DNA from: an uncultured Oscillospiraceae bacterium
GTDB taxonomy: Bacteria > Bacillota > Clostridia > Oscillospirales > Oscillospiraceae
Assembly: GCA_934589525.1 (NCBI GenBank)
Contig: CAKTOB010000001.1
Span: forward strand, 124,001 to 188,000
Direction: 5' to 3'
DNA: 64,000 nt
In this document: piece after piece, positions 50,737 to 58,985 of the stretch
Position numbering within the stretch: the first letter of the stretch is position 1
Layout of the letters: every line of letters starts with the position of its first letter
Program-made: the position numbers and the translations under genes
Notes under the pieces: generated by a model
Told to the model about the DNA's origin: nothing
Database searches by the model: none
Seen by the model: only the letters and a program-made list of their open reading frames with translations

Positions 50737-52515
50737 TCAATTTTTCTCTCCCTCGATCCGTTCCGCCAACTCCGTCAGGTACAGCCAGCGCTCTGTTTTT
50801 GCTTCCAGCCGGGCTTCCAGGTCCTTCTGTTCCTCCATAAGCTTTTGCAGCTTCGTAAAGTCGCTTCCTGCCTGCTCCTGGGCTCGGCGGTTTTCTTCCA
50901 GGGACTGTTCCAGGGCGGCGATGTCCTCTTCGATGGTTTCAAACTCCCGCTGCTCCTTGAAGCTGAATTTGAGCTTCCGGGCCCGGGGCTTTTCCTGGGG
51001 CTCGGCCTTCTTCTTTTCCTGCTTTTCAGGCCTTCCCTGAGCCTTTTCCAGGTAATCGGAGTAGTCACCTACATATTCCCGGACCTGGCCGTCCGGCTCC
51101 ACCGCGAAAATCCGGGTGCAGATGCGGTCCAGGAAATACCGGTCGTGGGATACGGCGATGATGGCCCCCGGGAAGGTTTCCAGATAGTTTTCCAGCTGGG
51201 TCATGGTGGGGATGTCCAGATCGTTGGTTGGCTCGTCCAGCAGCAATACATTGGGGGCCTCCGCCAGGAGCCCCAGCAGGAATAGCCGCCGTTTTTCACC
51301 GCCGGAGAACTTGCCGATCAGCCGGTGCTGCAAGGGGCCGGAAAAGAGGAACTGGTCCATGAGCTTGGAGGCCGTCAGCATCCCTTCCGGGGTTTCGATC
51401 CGGTCGCCTCGGGTTTTGACGTAATCCAGGGCCATTTCCAGGGGGTCTAACTCCTGGGCATGCTGGGAAAAATACCCCAGCTTCACCGTATCGCCTACAG
51501 TGACGGTGCCCTCATCCGGGGGAAATCTTCCGGCGATCAGGTTTAGCAGGGTGGATTTTCCCGCCCCGTTGCCGCCTACAATGCCGATGCGGTCCGTCCG
51601 CTGCAAGGTGAAATCAAAATGCCGCAGCACCCAACGCCCCTCAAAGCACTTGCCCACATCCCGGAGCTCTACGGTTTTCTTTCCCAGCCGGGAAGTCAGG
51701 GCCTGGACCTTCCCCAGGCTTTCCTCCGTCTGGGGCGGCTGCGCCGCTTTTAGGGCTTCGTACCGTTCCAGCCGTTCCCGGCTTTTGGTGCCCCGGGCGC
51801 AGGGGCCTTGCAGCACCCATTGAAGCTCCCGCCGGAGAATAGACCTGCGCTTCCGTTCCGAGGCGGCATCCATCTCTTCTCTCCGGGCCTTCCCTTCCAG
51901 GTAAGCCGAATACCCGCCCTCATAGAGGTAGAGCTTGCCGAAGCTGACCTCCGCCGTCCGGTCCGCCACCCGTTCCAGGAAATACCGGTCGTGGGTCACC
52001 AGCAGGATGCCGCCGGTGAAGCGCTGCAAATAGGCTTCCAGCCAGCCGATCATTTCTGCGTCCAGGTGGTTGGTGGGCTCGTCCAGCAGCAGCAAATCGC
52101 AGGGGTGTACCAGGCAGGCCGCCAGGGCCACCCGCTTGCGCTGGCCGCCGGAGAGGGTGCCCATTTTCTTTTCCGTGTCCGGGATGCCCAGCCGGGTCAG
52201 GATCTCCACCGCCTCATACCGGGCGATCTCCCGGGCGGTGGGGTCCAAACCCGCCTCCACCTGCTCCATAACGGTCTTCTCCGGGTCATACTCCGGGGTC
52301 TGGGGCAGATACCCCAGCCGCACATTGGGGTCATAGGAAACGCTGCCCCGGTCGCACCGGTCCTTTCCCGCCGCCAACCGAAGAAAGGTGGATTTTCCGC
52401 AGCCGTTGACACCCACGACGCCCACCCGGTCTCCGGTCTTCATGTAAAAGGTCACATTGTCCAAAAGCGTCCGGTCTCCATAGGTTTTGCAGACGCCCTC
52501 CATATTCAGAAGCAT
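50737..52515 (-). CDS. ABC-F family ATPase (Uup-like)
   Basis: A 592-residue protein with two ATP-binding cassettes and no membrane part. Walker A motifs are GVNGCGKST and GGNGAGKST, signature motifs LSGGQRKR and FSGGEKRR, and Walker B LLLDEPTNHLD and LLLDEPTNDLD. A linker between the domains and a C-terminal coiled coil (about 510-590) are typical of Uup-type ABC-F proteins, which act on ribosomes. ATG at 52515 follows GGAGAACGGT. The last codons AAA AAT TGA lie inside an ATTGTCA repeat. Confidence 0.9.
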   Translation of the reverse strand: MLLNMEGVCKTYGDRTLLDNVTFYMKTGDRVGVVGVNGCGKSTFLRLAAGKDRCDRGSVSYDPNVRLGYLPQTPEYDPEKTVMEQVEAGLDPTAREIARYEAVEILTRLGIPDTEKKMGTLSGGQRKRVALAACLVHPCDLLLLDEPTNHLDAEMIGWLEAYLQRFTGGILLVTHDRYFLERVADRTAEVSFGKLYLYEGGYSAYLEGKARREEMDAASERKRRSILRRELQWVLQGPCARGTKSRERLERYEALKAAQPPQTEESLGKVQALTSRLGKKTVELRDVGKCFEGRWVLRHFDFTLQRTDRIGIVGGNGAGKSTLLNLIAGRFPPDEGTVTVGDTVKLGYFSQHAQELDPLEMALDYVKTRGDRIETPEGMLTASKLMDQFLFSGPLQHRLIGKFSGGEKRRLFLLGLLAEAPNVLLLDEPTNDLDIPTMTQLENYLETFPGAIIAVSHDRYFLDRICTRIFAVEPDGQVREYVGDYSDYLEKAQGRPEKQEKKKAEPQEKPRARKLKFSFKEQREFETIEEDIAALEQSLEENRRAQEQAGSDFTKLQKLMEEQKDLEARLEAKTERWLYLTELAERIEGEKN

Positions 52516-52573
52516 ACCGTTCTCCTTCGCTGATTTGGGATTATCATAGCACATTTTCTGTAGAAAAGCCACT

Positions 52574-52606
52574 AAAAAAGAGCTGCCGCCCCCAAGGGAG
52601 CGGCAG
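52574..52606 (-). terminator. Terminator of the YhcH-family gene
   Basis: On the minus strand CTGCCGC (52600-52606) pairs with GCGGCAG (52583-52589), followed by CTCTTTTTT. It ends the transcript from the gene at 52653 before the ABC-F gene. Confidence 0.75.
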
Positions 52607-52652
52607 AAAATTCAAATAGATACCCTTTGGAGCCGTTCCGGGCCTCTTGGCC

Positions 52653-53096
52653 TTACAGCCGGACCTTGAACACGCACTTCCGGGCATGGGCCGGGGCATC
52701 CAGGCAGATGCCGGGGGCGTGGGCGTCGCCGGGGAACAGCACGGCAAACTTGCCGGGGGTCAGGGTCACATAGTCCATGGGACCATTGTAAAACCAGATG
52801 TCGTTTTCGGGCTTCCCGCTCACCTGGGTCATGTCCTCCAGGGCACCGACGCCGATCTTTTCGGCACCTACCAGCACCGCCTGGATGTCAGCATACTTCC
52901 GGTGGGCCTCCGGGGTGTCGTTATCCTCCTTGGTTTCATAGCTTTGCAGGAAGTAGAATAGGTCCCGTCCCTCCACTTCTACGGTGCCGTCCTCCATTTT
53001 GGAAAAGTCCGTATCCCGCAGAATGGTCAGGGCCTTGTAAATGCCGGGGTGGGTGGTTTTATACTGGTCGATATGGGCAAGAGAGTCAAAAATCAT
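52653..53096 (-). CDS. YhcH/YjgK/YiaL (DUF386) family protein
   Basis: A 147-residue cupin-like protein. It starts MIFDSLAHIDQY and has EAHRKYADIQAVL, a conserved metal-site region, FYNGPMDYVTLTPGKFAVLFPGDAHAP with His near the end, and a terminal KVRL. Members of this family are linked to sialic-acid and sugar-acid metabolism (YhcH, YiaL), but the reaction is poorly settled. It has its own promoter and terminator, and no sugar genes are adjacent. Confidence 0.85.
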   Translation of the reverse strand: MIFDSLAHIDQYKTTHPGIYKALTILRDTDFSKMEDGTVEVEGRDLFYFLQSYETKEDNDTPEAHRKYADIQAVLVGAEKIGVGALEDMTQVSGKPENDIWFYNGPMDYVTLTPGKFAVLFPGDAHAPGICLDAPAHARKCVFKVRL

Positions 53097-53134
53097 GGTA
53101 AGAACCTCCCAAAGGTAATATGGAATGTATATTC

Positions 53135-53163
53135 ATTATACGCCCTTTTGAAGGGCTTCACAA
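53135..53163 (-). promoter_or_regulatory. Promoter of the YhcH-family gene
   Basis: On the minus strand TTGTGA (53158-53163), 17-base spacer, TATAAT (53135-53140). The spacer includes the small inverted repeat GCCCTTCAAAAGGGC. Confidence 0.7.
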
Positions 53164-53189
53164 GTGGGCAAACAGATTTTTCCAGAGCC

Positions 53190-54098
53190 TTAACCAGACA
53201 TTTTTTCCAGCTTCTGAAGCACCTGGGTGAAATACTCCGGCAGGGGGGCGTAGACGATCACCGGGCGGCCGTCTCTGGGGTGGCGGAAGGACAAGGCCCC
53301 CGCGTGGAGGCACTGGCTGTCCTGGCCCAGCTCCGGCTTTTTGTGGCCGTAAACCGTATCCCCCAGGATGGGGTGGCCGATGTAGGCCATATGGACCCGG
53401 ATCTGGTGGGTCCGGCCGGTTTCCAGGCGGCAGCGGACATAGGTATAGCCGGGATAGCGTTTGACCACTTCCCAGTGGGTGACGGCGGGCTTGGAATTGC
53501 GCTGGGTCACGCACATTTTCTTCCGGTCCGTGGGGTGCCGCCCAATGGGGGCATCCACCGTGCCGCTGTCCTCTTTCAGGTTCCCGCAGACGATGCACTC
53601 ATAAGTCCGGGCCATGGTATGGTCCTTCAGCTGGGAGGCCAGCACCGCATGGGCCAGATCGTTTTTGGCAATGGCCAGCAGGCCGGAGGTATCTTTATCG
53701 ATGCGGTGGACGATGCCGGGCCGCAGCTCTCCATTGATGCCGGAAAGGCTCTCTCCCATGGCGTAGAGCAGCCCGTTTACCAGGGTGTCCTCCTGGTGCC
53801 CCGGGGCGGGGTGGACCACCAGGCCCTTGGGCTTGTTGATCACCGCCAGGTCGTCATCCTCGTAGACGATGTCCAGCTTCATTTCCGTGGGCACCACGTC
53901 CACGGCCTTGGGCTCCGGAATGGTCAGCTTCACCTGATCCCCGGGCTCTAAGCGGTCATTCTTCTTGGCGGGCTTTCCGTTTAACAGCACGTTTCCTTCC
54001 GCGATCAGCTTCTGGGCGGCGCTGCGGCTCAGGCCCTCCGGGCAGCGGCTGAGAAAGGCATCCAGCCGCTCGCCGCTTTGGTCGGCAGTCAGGATCAT
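53190..54098 (-). CDS. rluD: RluA-family 23S rRNA pseudouridine synthase (RluD-like)
   Basis: A 302-residue enzyme with an N-terminal S4 RNA-binding domain (RLDAFLSRCPEGLSRSAAQK) and a catalytic domain carrying HRIDKDTSGLL with the active-site aspartate. LKDHTMARTYECIV and GRTHQIRVHMAYIGHPILGD are family hallmarks. It overlaps lspA by 4 bases (ATGA); the start at 54098 is fixed by this coupling. The lspA-rluD pair is widespread in Firmicutes. Confidence 0.9.
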   Translation of the reverse strand: MILTADQSGERLDAFLSRCPEGLSRSAAQKLIAEGNVLLNGKPAKKNDRLEPGDQVKLTIPEPKAVDVVPTEMKLDIVYEDDDLAVINKPKGLVVHPAPGHQEDTLVNGLLYAMGESLSGINGELRPGIVHRIDKDTSGLLAIAKNDLAHAVLASQLKDHTMARTYECIVCGNLKEDSGTVDAPIGRHPTDRKKMCVTQRNSKPAVTHWEVVKRYPGYTYVRCRLETGRTHQIRVHMAYIGHPILGDTVYGHKKPELGQDSQCLHAGALSFRHPRDGRPVIVYAPLPEYFTQVLQKLEKMSG

Positions 54099-54574
54099 TT
54101 TTTCCCATCCTTCCAAATCTCTTTGTTGCAAAGGCCCAGGCTGACAAACAGGGCAATGCAGCCGCAGGTAATAAAGCAGTCCGCCACATTGAACACCGGG
54201 AAATCCACAAACAGGGTCTCGATCATGTCCACCACATAGCCCAGCCGCAACCTGTCGATCATGTTCCCCAGGCCGCCTGCGTAAATGGCGGCGATCATCC
54301 ACCGCTCAAACTTGGAAAAGGGCAGCCTTTTTTTGAAGTATTCGTAAAACAAGGCTCCTGTGAACACCAGGAAAATTAGGGCAAACATCCATTGCATCCC
54401 CTCAAAAGAGGAAAACGCCGCACCGGTGTTTCGCAGATAGGTAAAATCCAGCACCCCCGGCAGAAGATCCACATGGCCCCCCAGGGGGATGTGGGCCACC
54501 ACCAGGGCCTTGGTCACCTGGTCCGCCGCCACGATCCCGGCGGCAAACAGGCAGTAATAGAAAAATTGCATCAT
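54095..54574 (-). CDS. lspA: Lipoprotein signal peptidase II
   Basis: A 159-residue integral membrane aspartyl protease that removes signal peptides from prolipoproteins. Four hydrophobic helices are evident, with ADQVTKAL, YLRNTGAAFS, GNMIDRLR (first catalytic Asp) and PVFNVADCFI (second catalytic Asp). ATG at 54574 follows AAAGGAAAG; a second ATG follows immediately. It is translationally coupled to rluD. Confidence 0.93.
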   Translation of the reverse strand: MMQFFYYCLFAAGIVAADQVTKALVVAHIPLGGHVDLLPGVLDFTYLRNTGAAFSSFEGMQWMFALIFLVFTGALFYEYFKKRLPFSKFERWMIAAIYAGGLGNMIDRLRLGYVVDMIETLFVDFPVFNVADCFITCGCIALFVSLGLCNKEIWKDGKK

Positions 54575-54636
54575 GGTTTCTTTCCTTTTGTTAAAATAGA
54601 GGGCCCGGGATATTCCCAAGCCCCGAAGGATGTTTT

Positions 54637-55533
54637 TTACCAGTTCAGCCCCTTGGGATAGAAAAACCGCAGCTTTTCCGGGGCAACGGACATGTGAATA
54701 TCCGTCTCCATCCGCAGTTCTCCGTCTAAGTTCACCGCGGTGGGGGTGGGGCTGTGGATGGTCAGTGCGTTGGTTCGGTAGTGGGTGATGAGATGGGGCA
54801 GCTCCTTGTAGCGCCCGGCCTTGTATTTGCCGATGAGCCCCGGCACCTGGCGGCGGGTGACCTTCTCCACCACCAGCACATCCAGCAGTCCGTCCCGGGG
54901 GTCTGCCTCCGGCACGGCGTAAAAGCCGCCACCGTAGTACCGGCCATTGCAGACGCAGACCATGGTCATCTCCCGGTCGATGGATTCCCCGCAGAGCTCC
55001 ACATGCAGCGGCTGGCTCACCCCCCGGACCACATTGACCGCCGCCGAGGCGGCATAGGCCCAGAAGCCATGTAGCAGAGGGATCCGTTTGTAATTGGCCA
55101 CATCCGTTCCCACCCGGGCATCCAGACCCACGGAGCAAATGTTCAGCGCCAGGGCATCGTTGCAGCGGATCATGTCAAATTCCGTTTCCTCCGGATCCAG
55201 CAGCCGCTCCAGCTGCTGAAAAGCCTTGGGTTCGGAGAAAATCCGGACAAAATCATTGCCGCTGCCCCCGGCCCAGACCGTCACGGCGGCGTTGGGATAG
55301 CCCGCCGCCCCGGAGGCCACCTCATTGAGGGTGCCGTCGCCGCCGCAGGCATAAATGCGGTATTCCTCTCCGGACTGGGCCGCCTCCCGGGCAAGTCGCT
55401 GGCAGTCGCCGGGATTTTGGGAGATCTCCACCCGATAATCCAGTCCCCGGCATGCTTTCACAATGGCGCTGCTGCATTCCAGAGTCCGGTCCCGGCTTCC
55501 GGCGGCGGGATTGATGAGGAATAGATGCTTCAT
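54637..55533 (-). CDS. DagK/YegS-like lipid kinase
   Basis: A 298-residue cytosolic lipid kinase. It shows INPAAGS at the N-terminus, the nucleotide-binding GGDGTLNEV, AGGSGNDF, and a C-terminal beta domain with VNLDGELR. Members phosphorylate diacylglycerol, recycling it from lipoteichoic acid synthesis, or related lipids. It starts one base before the methyltransferase stop, in a run of envelope and RNA-modification genes. Confidence 0.88.
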   Translation of the reverse strand: MKHLFLINPAAGSRDRTLECSSAIVKACRGLDYRVEISQNPGDCQRLAREAAQSGEEYRIYACGGDGTLNEVASGAAGYPNAAVTVWAGGSGNDFVRIFSEPKAFQQLERLLDPEETEFDMIRCNDALALNICSVGLDARVGTDVANYKRIPLLHGFWAYAASAAVNVVRGVSQPLHVELCGESIDREMTMVCVCNGRYYGGGFYAVPEADPRDGLLDVLVVEKVTRRQVPGLIGKYKAGRYKELPHLITHYRTNALTIHSPTPTAVNLDGELRMETDIHMSVAPEKLRFFYPKGLNW

Positions 55534-55534
55534 A

Positions 55535-56668
55535 TCATTTCTTCTTTCTCTGCTCGTTGAGATACATGTAGTAATCGCACTTGATCATGCCGTTGTAGAG
55601 CTTCCGCTTTTTGTCCGCCCGGGCGCCAAAGTAATGCTCAAACTCCGGCTCCGAGGTGATGATGTACTTCTTCCAGCCGTCGGCGTACTTGAGGTGCCGC
55701 CCCAGGGCCGCATACAGCCGCTGGGCGCTCTGCTGCTCCATCATCCGCTGGCCGTAGGGGGGATTGCAGACCAGAATGCCGCCGTCACTGGGCAGGCTCA
55801 TTTGGGTGGCATCCCCGTCCCGGAAGTCGATCAGATCTCCCAGTCCCGCCTTTCTGGCGTTGGCCATGGCCAGGGAAACGCACTTGGGGTCGTTGTCGGA
55901 ACCCATAATGCGGTAGGCCCCGTGGAACTCCCGGTCCTTGGCTTCGGTGCGGACCTGACCCCAAACCTTGGGGTCTACCCAGGCAAAGGCCTCGGCAGAG
56001 AACCGGCGGAAGGCACCGGGGGCCTTGTTTTTGGCGATCATGGCCGCCTCAATGGGAATGGTGCCGCTGCCGCAGAAGGGGTCCCAGAAAAATTCCCGGC
56101 CCCGATACCGGGTCAGCATCACCATGGCCGCCGCCAGAGTCTCCCGCAGGGGGGCATCGTTGCCGTTGGCCCGGTAGCCCCGCTTGTGCAGCCCCGGCCC
56201 GGAGGTATCCAGATACAGCTGGACCCGGTCATTCATCAGGGAGAATTGCAGCTGATATTTGGCCCCGGTCTCCGGCAGCCAGGAGACCCCATAGGTCTCC
56301 CCCAGCCGCCGGGAGGCAGCCTTTTTGATAATGGCCTGGCAGTCCGGAACGCTCATCAAGGTGCTGTTCAGACAGTGGCCCTTTACGGGGAAGGCCCCAT
56401 CCTTGGGGATGTACCGCTCCAACCGGGTCTTGTATACCCCCTGGAACAGCTCTTCAAAGGTGGTGGCCCTAAAGTCCGCCAGAACGATCAGCACCCGCTC
56501 GCCGGTGCGAAGACAGACGTTTGCCTTGGCCAGAGCAATTTCGTCGCCGGAAAACAGCACCCGGCCGTTTTCTACCCGCACGTTCTCCATATCCAGCCGC
56601 CGCAGCTCGTCCCCCGCCAGGCCCTCCAGGCCAAAGAGGCAGGGTACGGAAAATTCCATTTTATCCAT
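55535..56668 (-). CDS. THUMP-domain rRNA methyltransferase (RlmL N-terminal / YpsC-like)
   Basis: A 377-residue SAM-dependent RNA methyltransferase. An N-terminal THUMP RNA-binding region is followed by FWDPFCGSGTIPIEAAMIA (SAM site) and the catalytic VCNPPYG. This fits the 23S rRNA m2G2445 methyltransferase family. It follows queH by 35 bases on the same strand and precedes the lipid kinase by one base. Confidence 0.88.
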   Translation of the reverse strand: MDKMEFSVPCLFGLEGLAGDELRRLDMENVRVENGRVLFSGDEIALAKANVCLRTGERVLIVLADFRATTFEELFQGVYKTRLERYIPKDGAFPVKGHCLNSTLMSVPDCQAIIKKAASRRLGETYGVSWLPETGAKYQLQFSLMNDRVQLYLDTSGPGLHKRGYRANGNDAPLRETLAAAMVMLTRYRGREFFWDPFCGSGTIPIEAAMIAKNKAPGAFRRFSAEAFAWVDPKVWGQVRTEAKDREFHGAYRIMGSDNDPKCVSLAMANARKAGLGDLIDFRDGDATQMSLPSDGGILVCNPPYGQRMMEQQSAQRLYAALGRHLKYADGWKKYIITSEPEFEHYFGARADKKRKLYNGMIKCDYYMYLNEQRKKK

Positions 56669-56703
56669 GCTTTACTCACTTTCTAAATGTATGCCACCCC
56701 AAA

Positions 56704-57249
56704 TCAGGGGATGATCTTGCTTTTCTTCAAATACCGTTCTTCCTCGGAGAATACGCAGCCGCAGTATTTCTGGATGTAAAAGCCCAGCTCCCGGGCTTTT
56801 TCCTGTCCTGCCCGGAAATAGGGCCGGAAATCCCGGTACAAAAACTCCACATCGTATTCCGCGGCAGCCCGCTGGGCCACCTCCCGCATGAGCTCATGAT
56901 TCTGATAGGGGGAAATGAACAAAGAAGAGGTGAAGCTGTCAAAGCCCCCCTCCTTGGCCTGCCGGGCCGCCTCAAACAGCCGGAACTCATAGCACTTGAC
57001 GCACCGGTGCTCAATGTCCTGGGACACCGCCCGGACAAAGGGGCGCAGACCGTAGTCGTTGCGCTCGATGAGGGGCAATTCAATGGTAGCAGCATATTCC
57101 CGCAGACAGTTCCGCCGGGCCCGGTACTCCGTAAAGGGGTGGATATTGGGATTGTACCAGAAGCCGGTGACTTCATAGTGGTCCCCCCGGAGCACGTCAA
57201 TGCACTGGTTGGCACAGGGGGCACAGCAGATATGCAAAAGGGTATTCAT
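56704..57249 (-). CDS. queH: Epoxyqueuosine reductase QueH
   Basis: A 181-residue enzyme for the last step of queuosine tRNA modification, the non-cobalamin alternative to QueG. The cysteine pattern is CCAPC (Cys8, 9, 12), then RCVKCYEFRL and YCGC, as in DUF208/QueH proteins that bind iron-sulfur and another metal. ATG at 57249 follows GGAGGAACC; the open frame upstream has no signals. First gene of the queH to rluD operon. Confidence 0.92.
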   Translation of the reverse strand: MNTLLHICCAPCANQCIDVLRGDHYEVTGFWYNPNIHPFTEYRARRNCLREYAATIELPLIERNDYGLRPFVRAVSQDIEHRCVKCYEFRLFEAARQAKEGGFDSFTSSLFISPYQNHELMREVAQRAAAEYDVEFLYRDFRPYFRAGQEKARELGFYIQKYCGCVFSEEERYLKKSKIIP

Positions 57250-57283
57250 AGGTTCCTCCCCGAGAAATTGGTCTATCCTGGAG

Positions 57284-57312
57284 AGTATACCATGGTTTCC
57301 GGGCAGATGCAA
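57284..57312 (-). promoter_or_regulatory. Promoter of the queH operon
   Basis: On the minus strand TTGCAT (57307-57312), 17-base spacer, TATACT (57284-57289), 35 bases upstream of ATG 57249. Confidence 0.7.
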
Positions 57313-57493
57313 TGAATAAATTCGAAATTTTCCCCAAAAGCAGACTTTTCTCCCCGGGGCCTCCGAAGCCACCGCCGAAAATTCAAAAGCCCGGAGGACC
57401 CGTCCCGGGAGAGATAAAATATTTTGGTTATGAATACATGGAAAAACCCTTATGGCAAATCGGAAAAACACAATGATTTTACAAACAAAATGG

Positions 57494-57521
57494 TTGAAAA
57501 ATGTCGAAAAAGTGCTATAAT
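57494..57521 (+). promoter_or_regulatory. Promoter of the small gene at 57589
   Basis: TTGAAA (57494-57499), 16-base spacer, TATAAT (57516-57521). Confidence 0.65.
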
Positions 57522-57588
57522 TCTCTCAAAAGAGGTCAGCACAGGCATCACCGCCAATTCTCTCCCGGACCTCTCAGGAGTACCCCCT

Positions 57589-57807
57589 ATGGCACCTGAC
57601 AAATGCTTCTCCACAGCCCCGGTCGTAGGCATCCCCAACCGCAACGGCTTTTTGAGCTATGCCATCGAATACCAGCAGTGGCTGAATTTCTACCGCGCCA
57701 CCGACAAAACCACCCTCCCCCAGGAGCTCTCCGCCCTCCCCACCCCCCAGTCCCCCCGCTACGCCGCATTGAAGCGTGTCCTGCGGGAAGAAAATTTCCC
57801 CAAATAA
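57589..57807 (+). CDS. Small protein of unknown function
   Basis: A 72-residue protein with CAGGAG at 57575 before ATG 57589 and a good promoter upstream. It contains NRNGFLSYAIEYQQWLNFYR, a short amphipathic segment, then a proline-rich linker and a basic end (YAALKRVLREENF). No family is recognised. It lies between queH (divergent) and the initiator tRNA gene. It may be real because of its signals, although short. Confidence 0.55.
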   Translation: MAPDKCFSTAPVVGIPNRNGFLSYAIEYQQWLNFYRATDKTTLPQELSALPTPQSPRYAALKRVLREENFPK

Positions 57808-57811
57808 AGTC

Positions 57812-57840
57812 TTGACATTCCAGCCCTCCTATGCTATAAT
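57812..57840 (+). promoter_or_regulatory. Consensus promoter of the initiator tRNA
   Basis: TTGACA (57812-57817), 17-base spacer, TATAAT (57835-57840): a full consensus, ending 28 bases before the tRNA. Confidence 0.92.
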
Positions 57841-57868
57841 AAGCAAGCATTCAACAAGTGCACCATAT

Positions 57869-57944
57869 CGCGGAGTAGAGCAGTTGGAAGCTCGTCGGGC
57901 TCATAACCCGGAGGTCGTAGGTTCGAGTCCTGCCTCCGCAACCA
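57869..57944 (+). tRNA. Initiator tRNA-fMet (CAT)
   Basis: A 76-base cloverleaf with anticodon CAT in loop CTCATAA. Initiator identity is shown by the unpaired C1-A72 and by three GC pairs in the anticodon stem (GGG/CCC). The CCA end is encoded. Confidence 0.95.
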
Positions 57945-57945
57945 T

Positions 57946-57982
57946 AAAAGCACCGGATTTCGACATGGAATCCGGTGCTTTT
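57946..57982 (+). terminator. Terminator of the tRNA-fMet gene
   Basis: AAAAGCACCGGATT (57946-57959) pairs perfectly with AATCCGGTGCTTTT (57969-57982), followed by CTAACTTTTT. Confidence 0.82.
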
Positions 57983-58198
57983 CTAACTTTTTGCGCTATA
58001 TAGGTTTACCGTAATTATGACCGTGGGGACAATTTGGGGACAGTGCCGATTTTTGTGAATTTTGCTGTCTGAAAAAACCGAACTTTTTGAGAGATTTTCC
58101 TCTGAGTTCCGGGTTGATTGGTGTCCTTCGGTGAGAAATACTGTGTAATCTTGTTTCGTGGTGTTTGCCGTGATTGGTTATGATTTTGATAAAACCTC
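57983..58198. other. Spacer between tRNA-fMet and the integrase remnant
   Basis: Contains GTGGGGACAATTTGGGGACAG (58022-58042), a short direct repeat of GGGGACA of the kind seen near ends of integrated elements. No gene is seen. Any attachment site would be expected here or in the tRNA 3' end. Confidence 0.4.
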
Positions 58199-58423
58199 TC
58201 AACTTACTCTACGCCATCTTCTGGTTTTCTGGTCACGATTGGAGAACACACCTCCTCGCACTTCTGCTGCTCTGGCCTTGGCCATTGCAATTTGGTGGGC
58301 AGAAATATTTGCTGTGGTCGTGGCGTTGGCATGGCCAAGCTCATTGGCGGTGGTGACAATGTCTGCACCATTTGCAATCATTGTGGAAGCGGAGGTATGC
58401 CAGAATGCGTGAGGAGCCGTCAT
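58199..58423 (-). pseudogene. Tyrosine recombinase (integrase) C-terminal remnant
   Basis: Seventy-four codons match only the C-terminal catalytic end of a phage or ICE integrase: HTSASTMIANGADIVTTANE, LGHANATTTAN. The conserved HxLRH arginine is Trp (HAFWH), and the nucleophile tyrosine in NIYAH is Ser (NISAH). It lacks the N-terminal 250 or more residues. It is therefore inactive. Its place at the 3' side of tRNA-fMet suggests a former element integrated there. Confidence 0.82.
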
Positions 58424-58863
58424 AAACGCTGCAAGGGCATCCCTTCTAACTTCATGTGATATTGTTCAAGCACATCTTTCAGTGTGATTTCCTGCATCCG
58501 TTTTTCCGCTGTTTTTTGAATGTCCAGGTAAAAATCCCGCAGCACCAGTTGGATATTTACACCCACGCCGCAGGCAGGATTGGTGTGGATGTCCTGATGG
58601 AGCAGGGGCTTGTTGCCCTCAACTGCCCGATAGGCATCCAGCAGAGTGATTTTCTCCGGTTCACGAGCCAAAGCGGGTCTGGGATGTCCTTTCACGCTGA
58701 CCAGCAGCCCTCCCTTTCGCAAGGCGGACATGAGCTGGCGCACATAGGCAGGATTCGTCTGAACGCTCTCTGCCAGCTTGTTGCTGGTCAGGTCGCAGTC
58801 CGGGGACAGCGCGATAAAAGCCAGAATATGAACAGCATCGCTAAGGCGGGTGGGATATTTCAT
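58420..58863 (-). CDS. Rrf2-family regulator (YwnA-like)
   Basis: A 147-residue winged-helix regulator with TRLSDAVHILAFIALSPDC, then NPAYVRQLMSALRKGGLLVS. It has only one cysteine in the region where IscR has three (NPACGVG), so cluster binding is unlikely, unlike the other Rrf2 protein at 23248. It is divergent from a decayed gene and ends 4 bases inside the integrase remnant. It would bind the shared intergenic region. Confidence 0.85.
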   Translation of the reverse strand: MKYPTRLSDAVHILAFIALSPDCDLTSNKLAESVQTNPAYVRQLMSALRKGGLLVSVKGHPRPALAREPEKITLLDAYRAVEGNKPLLHQDIHTNPACGVGVNIQLVLRDFYLDIQKTAEKRMQEITLKDVLEQYHMKLEGMPLQRL

Positions 58864-58893
58864 GTCCTGATCTCCTTTTTTGATGTTATTTTT

Positions 58894-58936
58894 ATTATAA
58901 CAGCATATTGACAGAAACGCAAGAGGATGCTAAAAT
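58894..58936. promoter_or_regulatory. Overlapping divergent promoters
   Basis: Minus strand: TTGCGT (58917-58922), 17 bases, TATAAT (58894-58899), driving the Rrf2 gene. Plus strand: TTGACA (58908-58913), 17 bases, TAAAAT (58931-58936), driving the remnant at 58986. The two interleave, so one bound regulator could control both. Confidence 0.75.
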
Positions 58937-58985
58937 ATTTTGAAGTAAGAATAAAAATAACACCAGATCGAAAGGAATGGCAACA

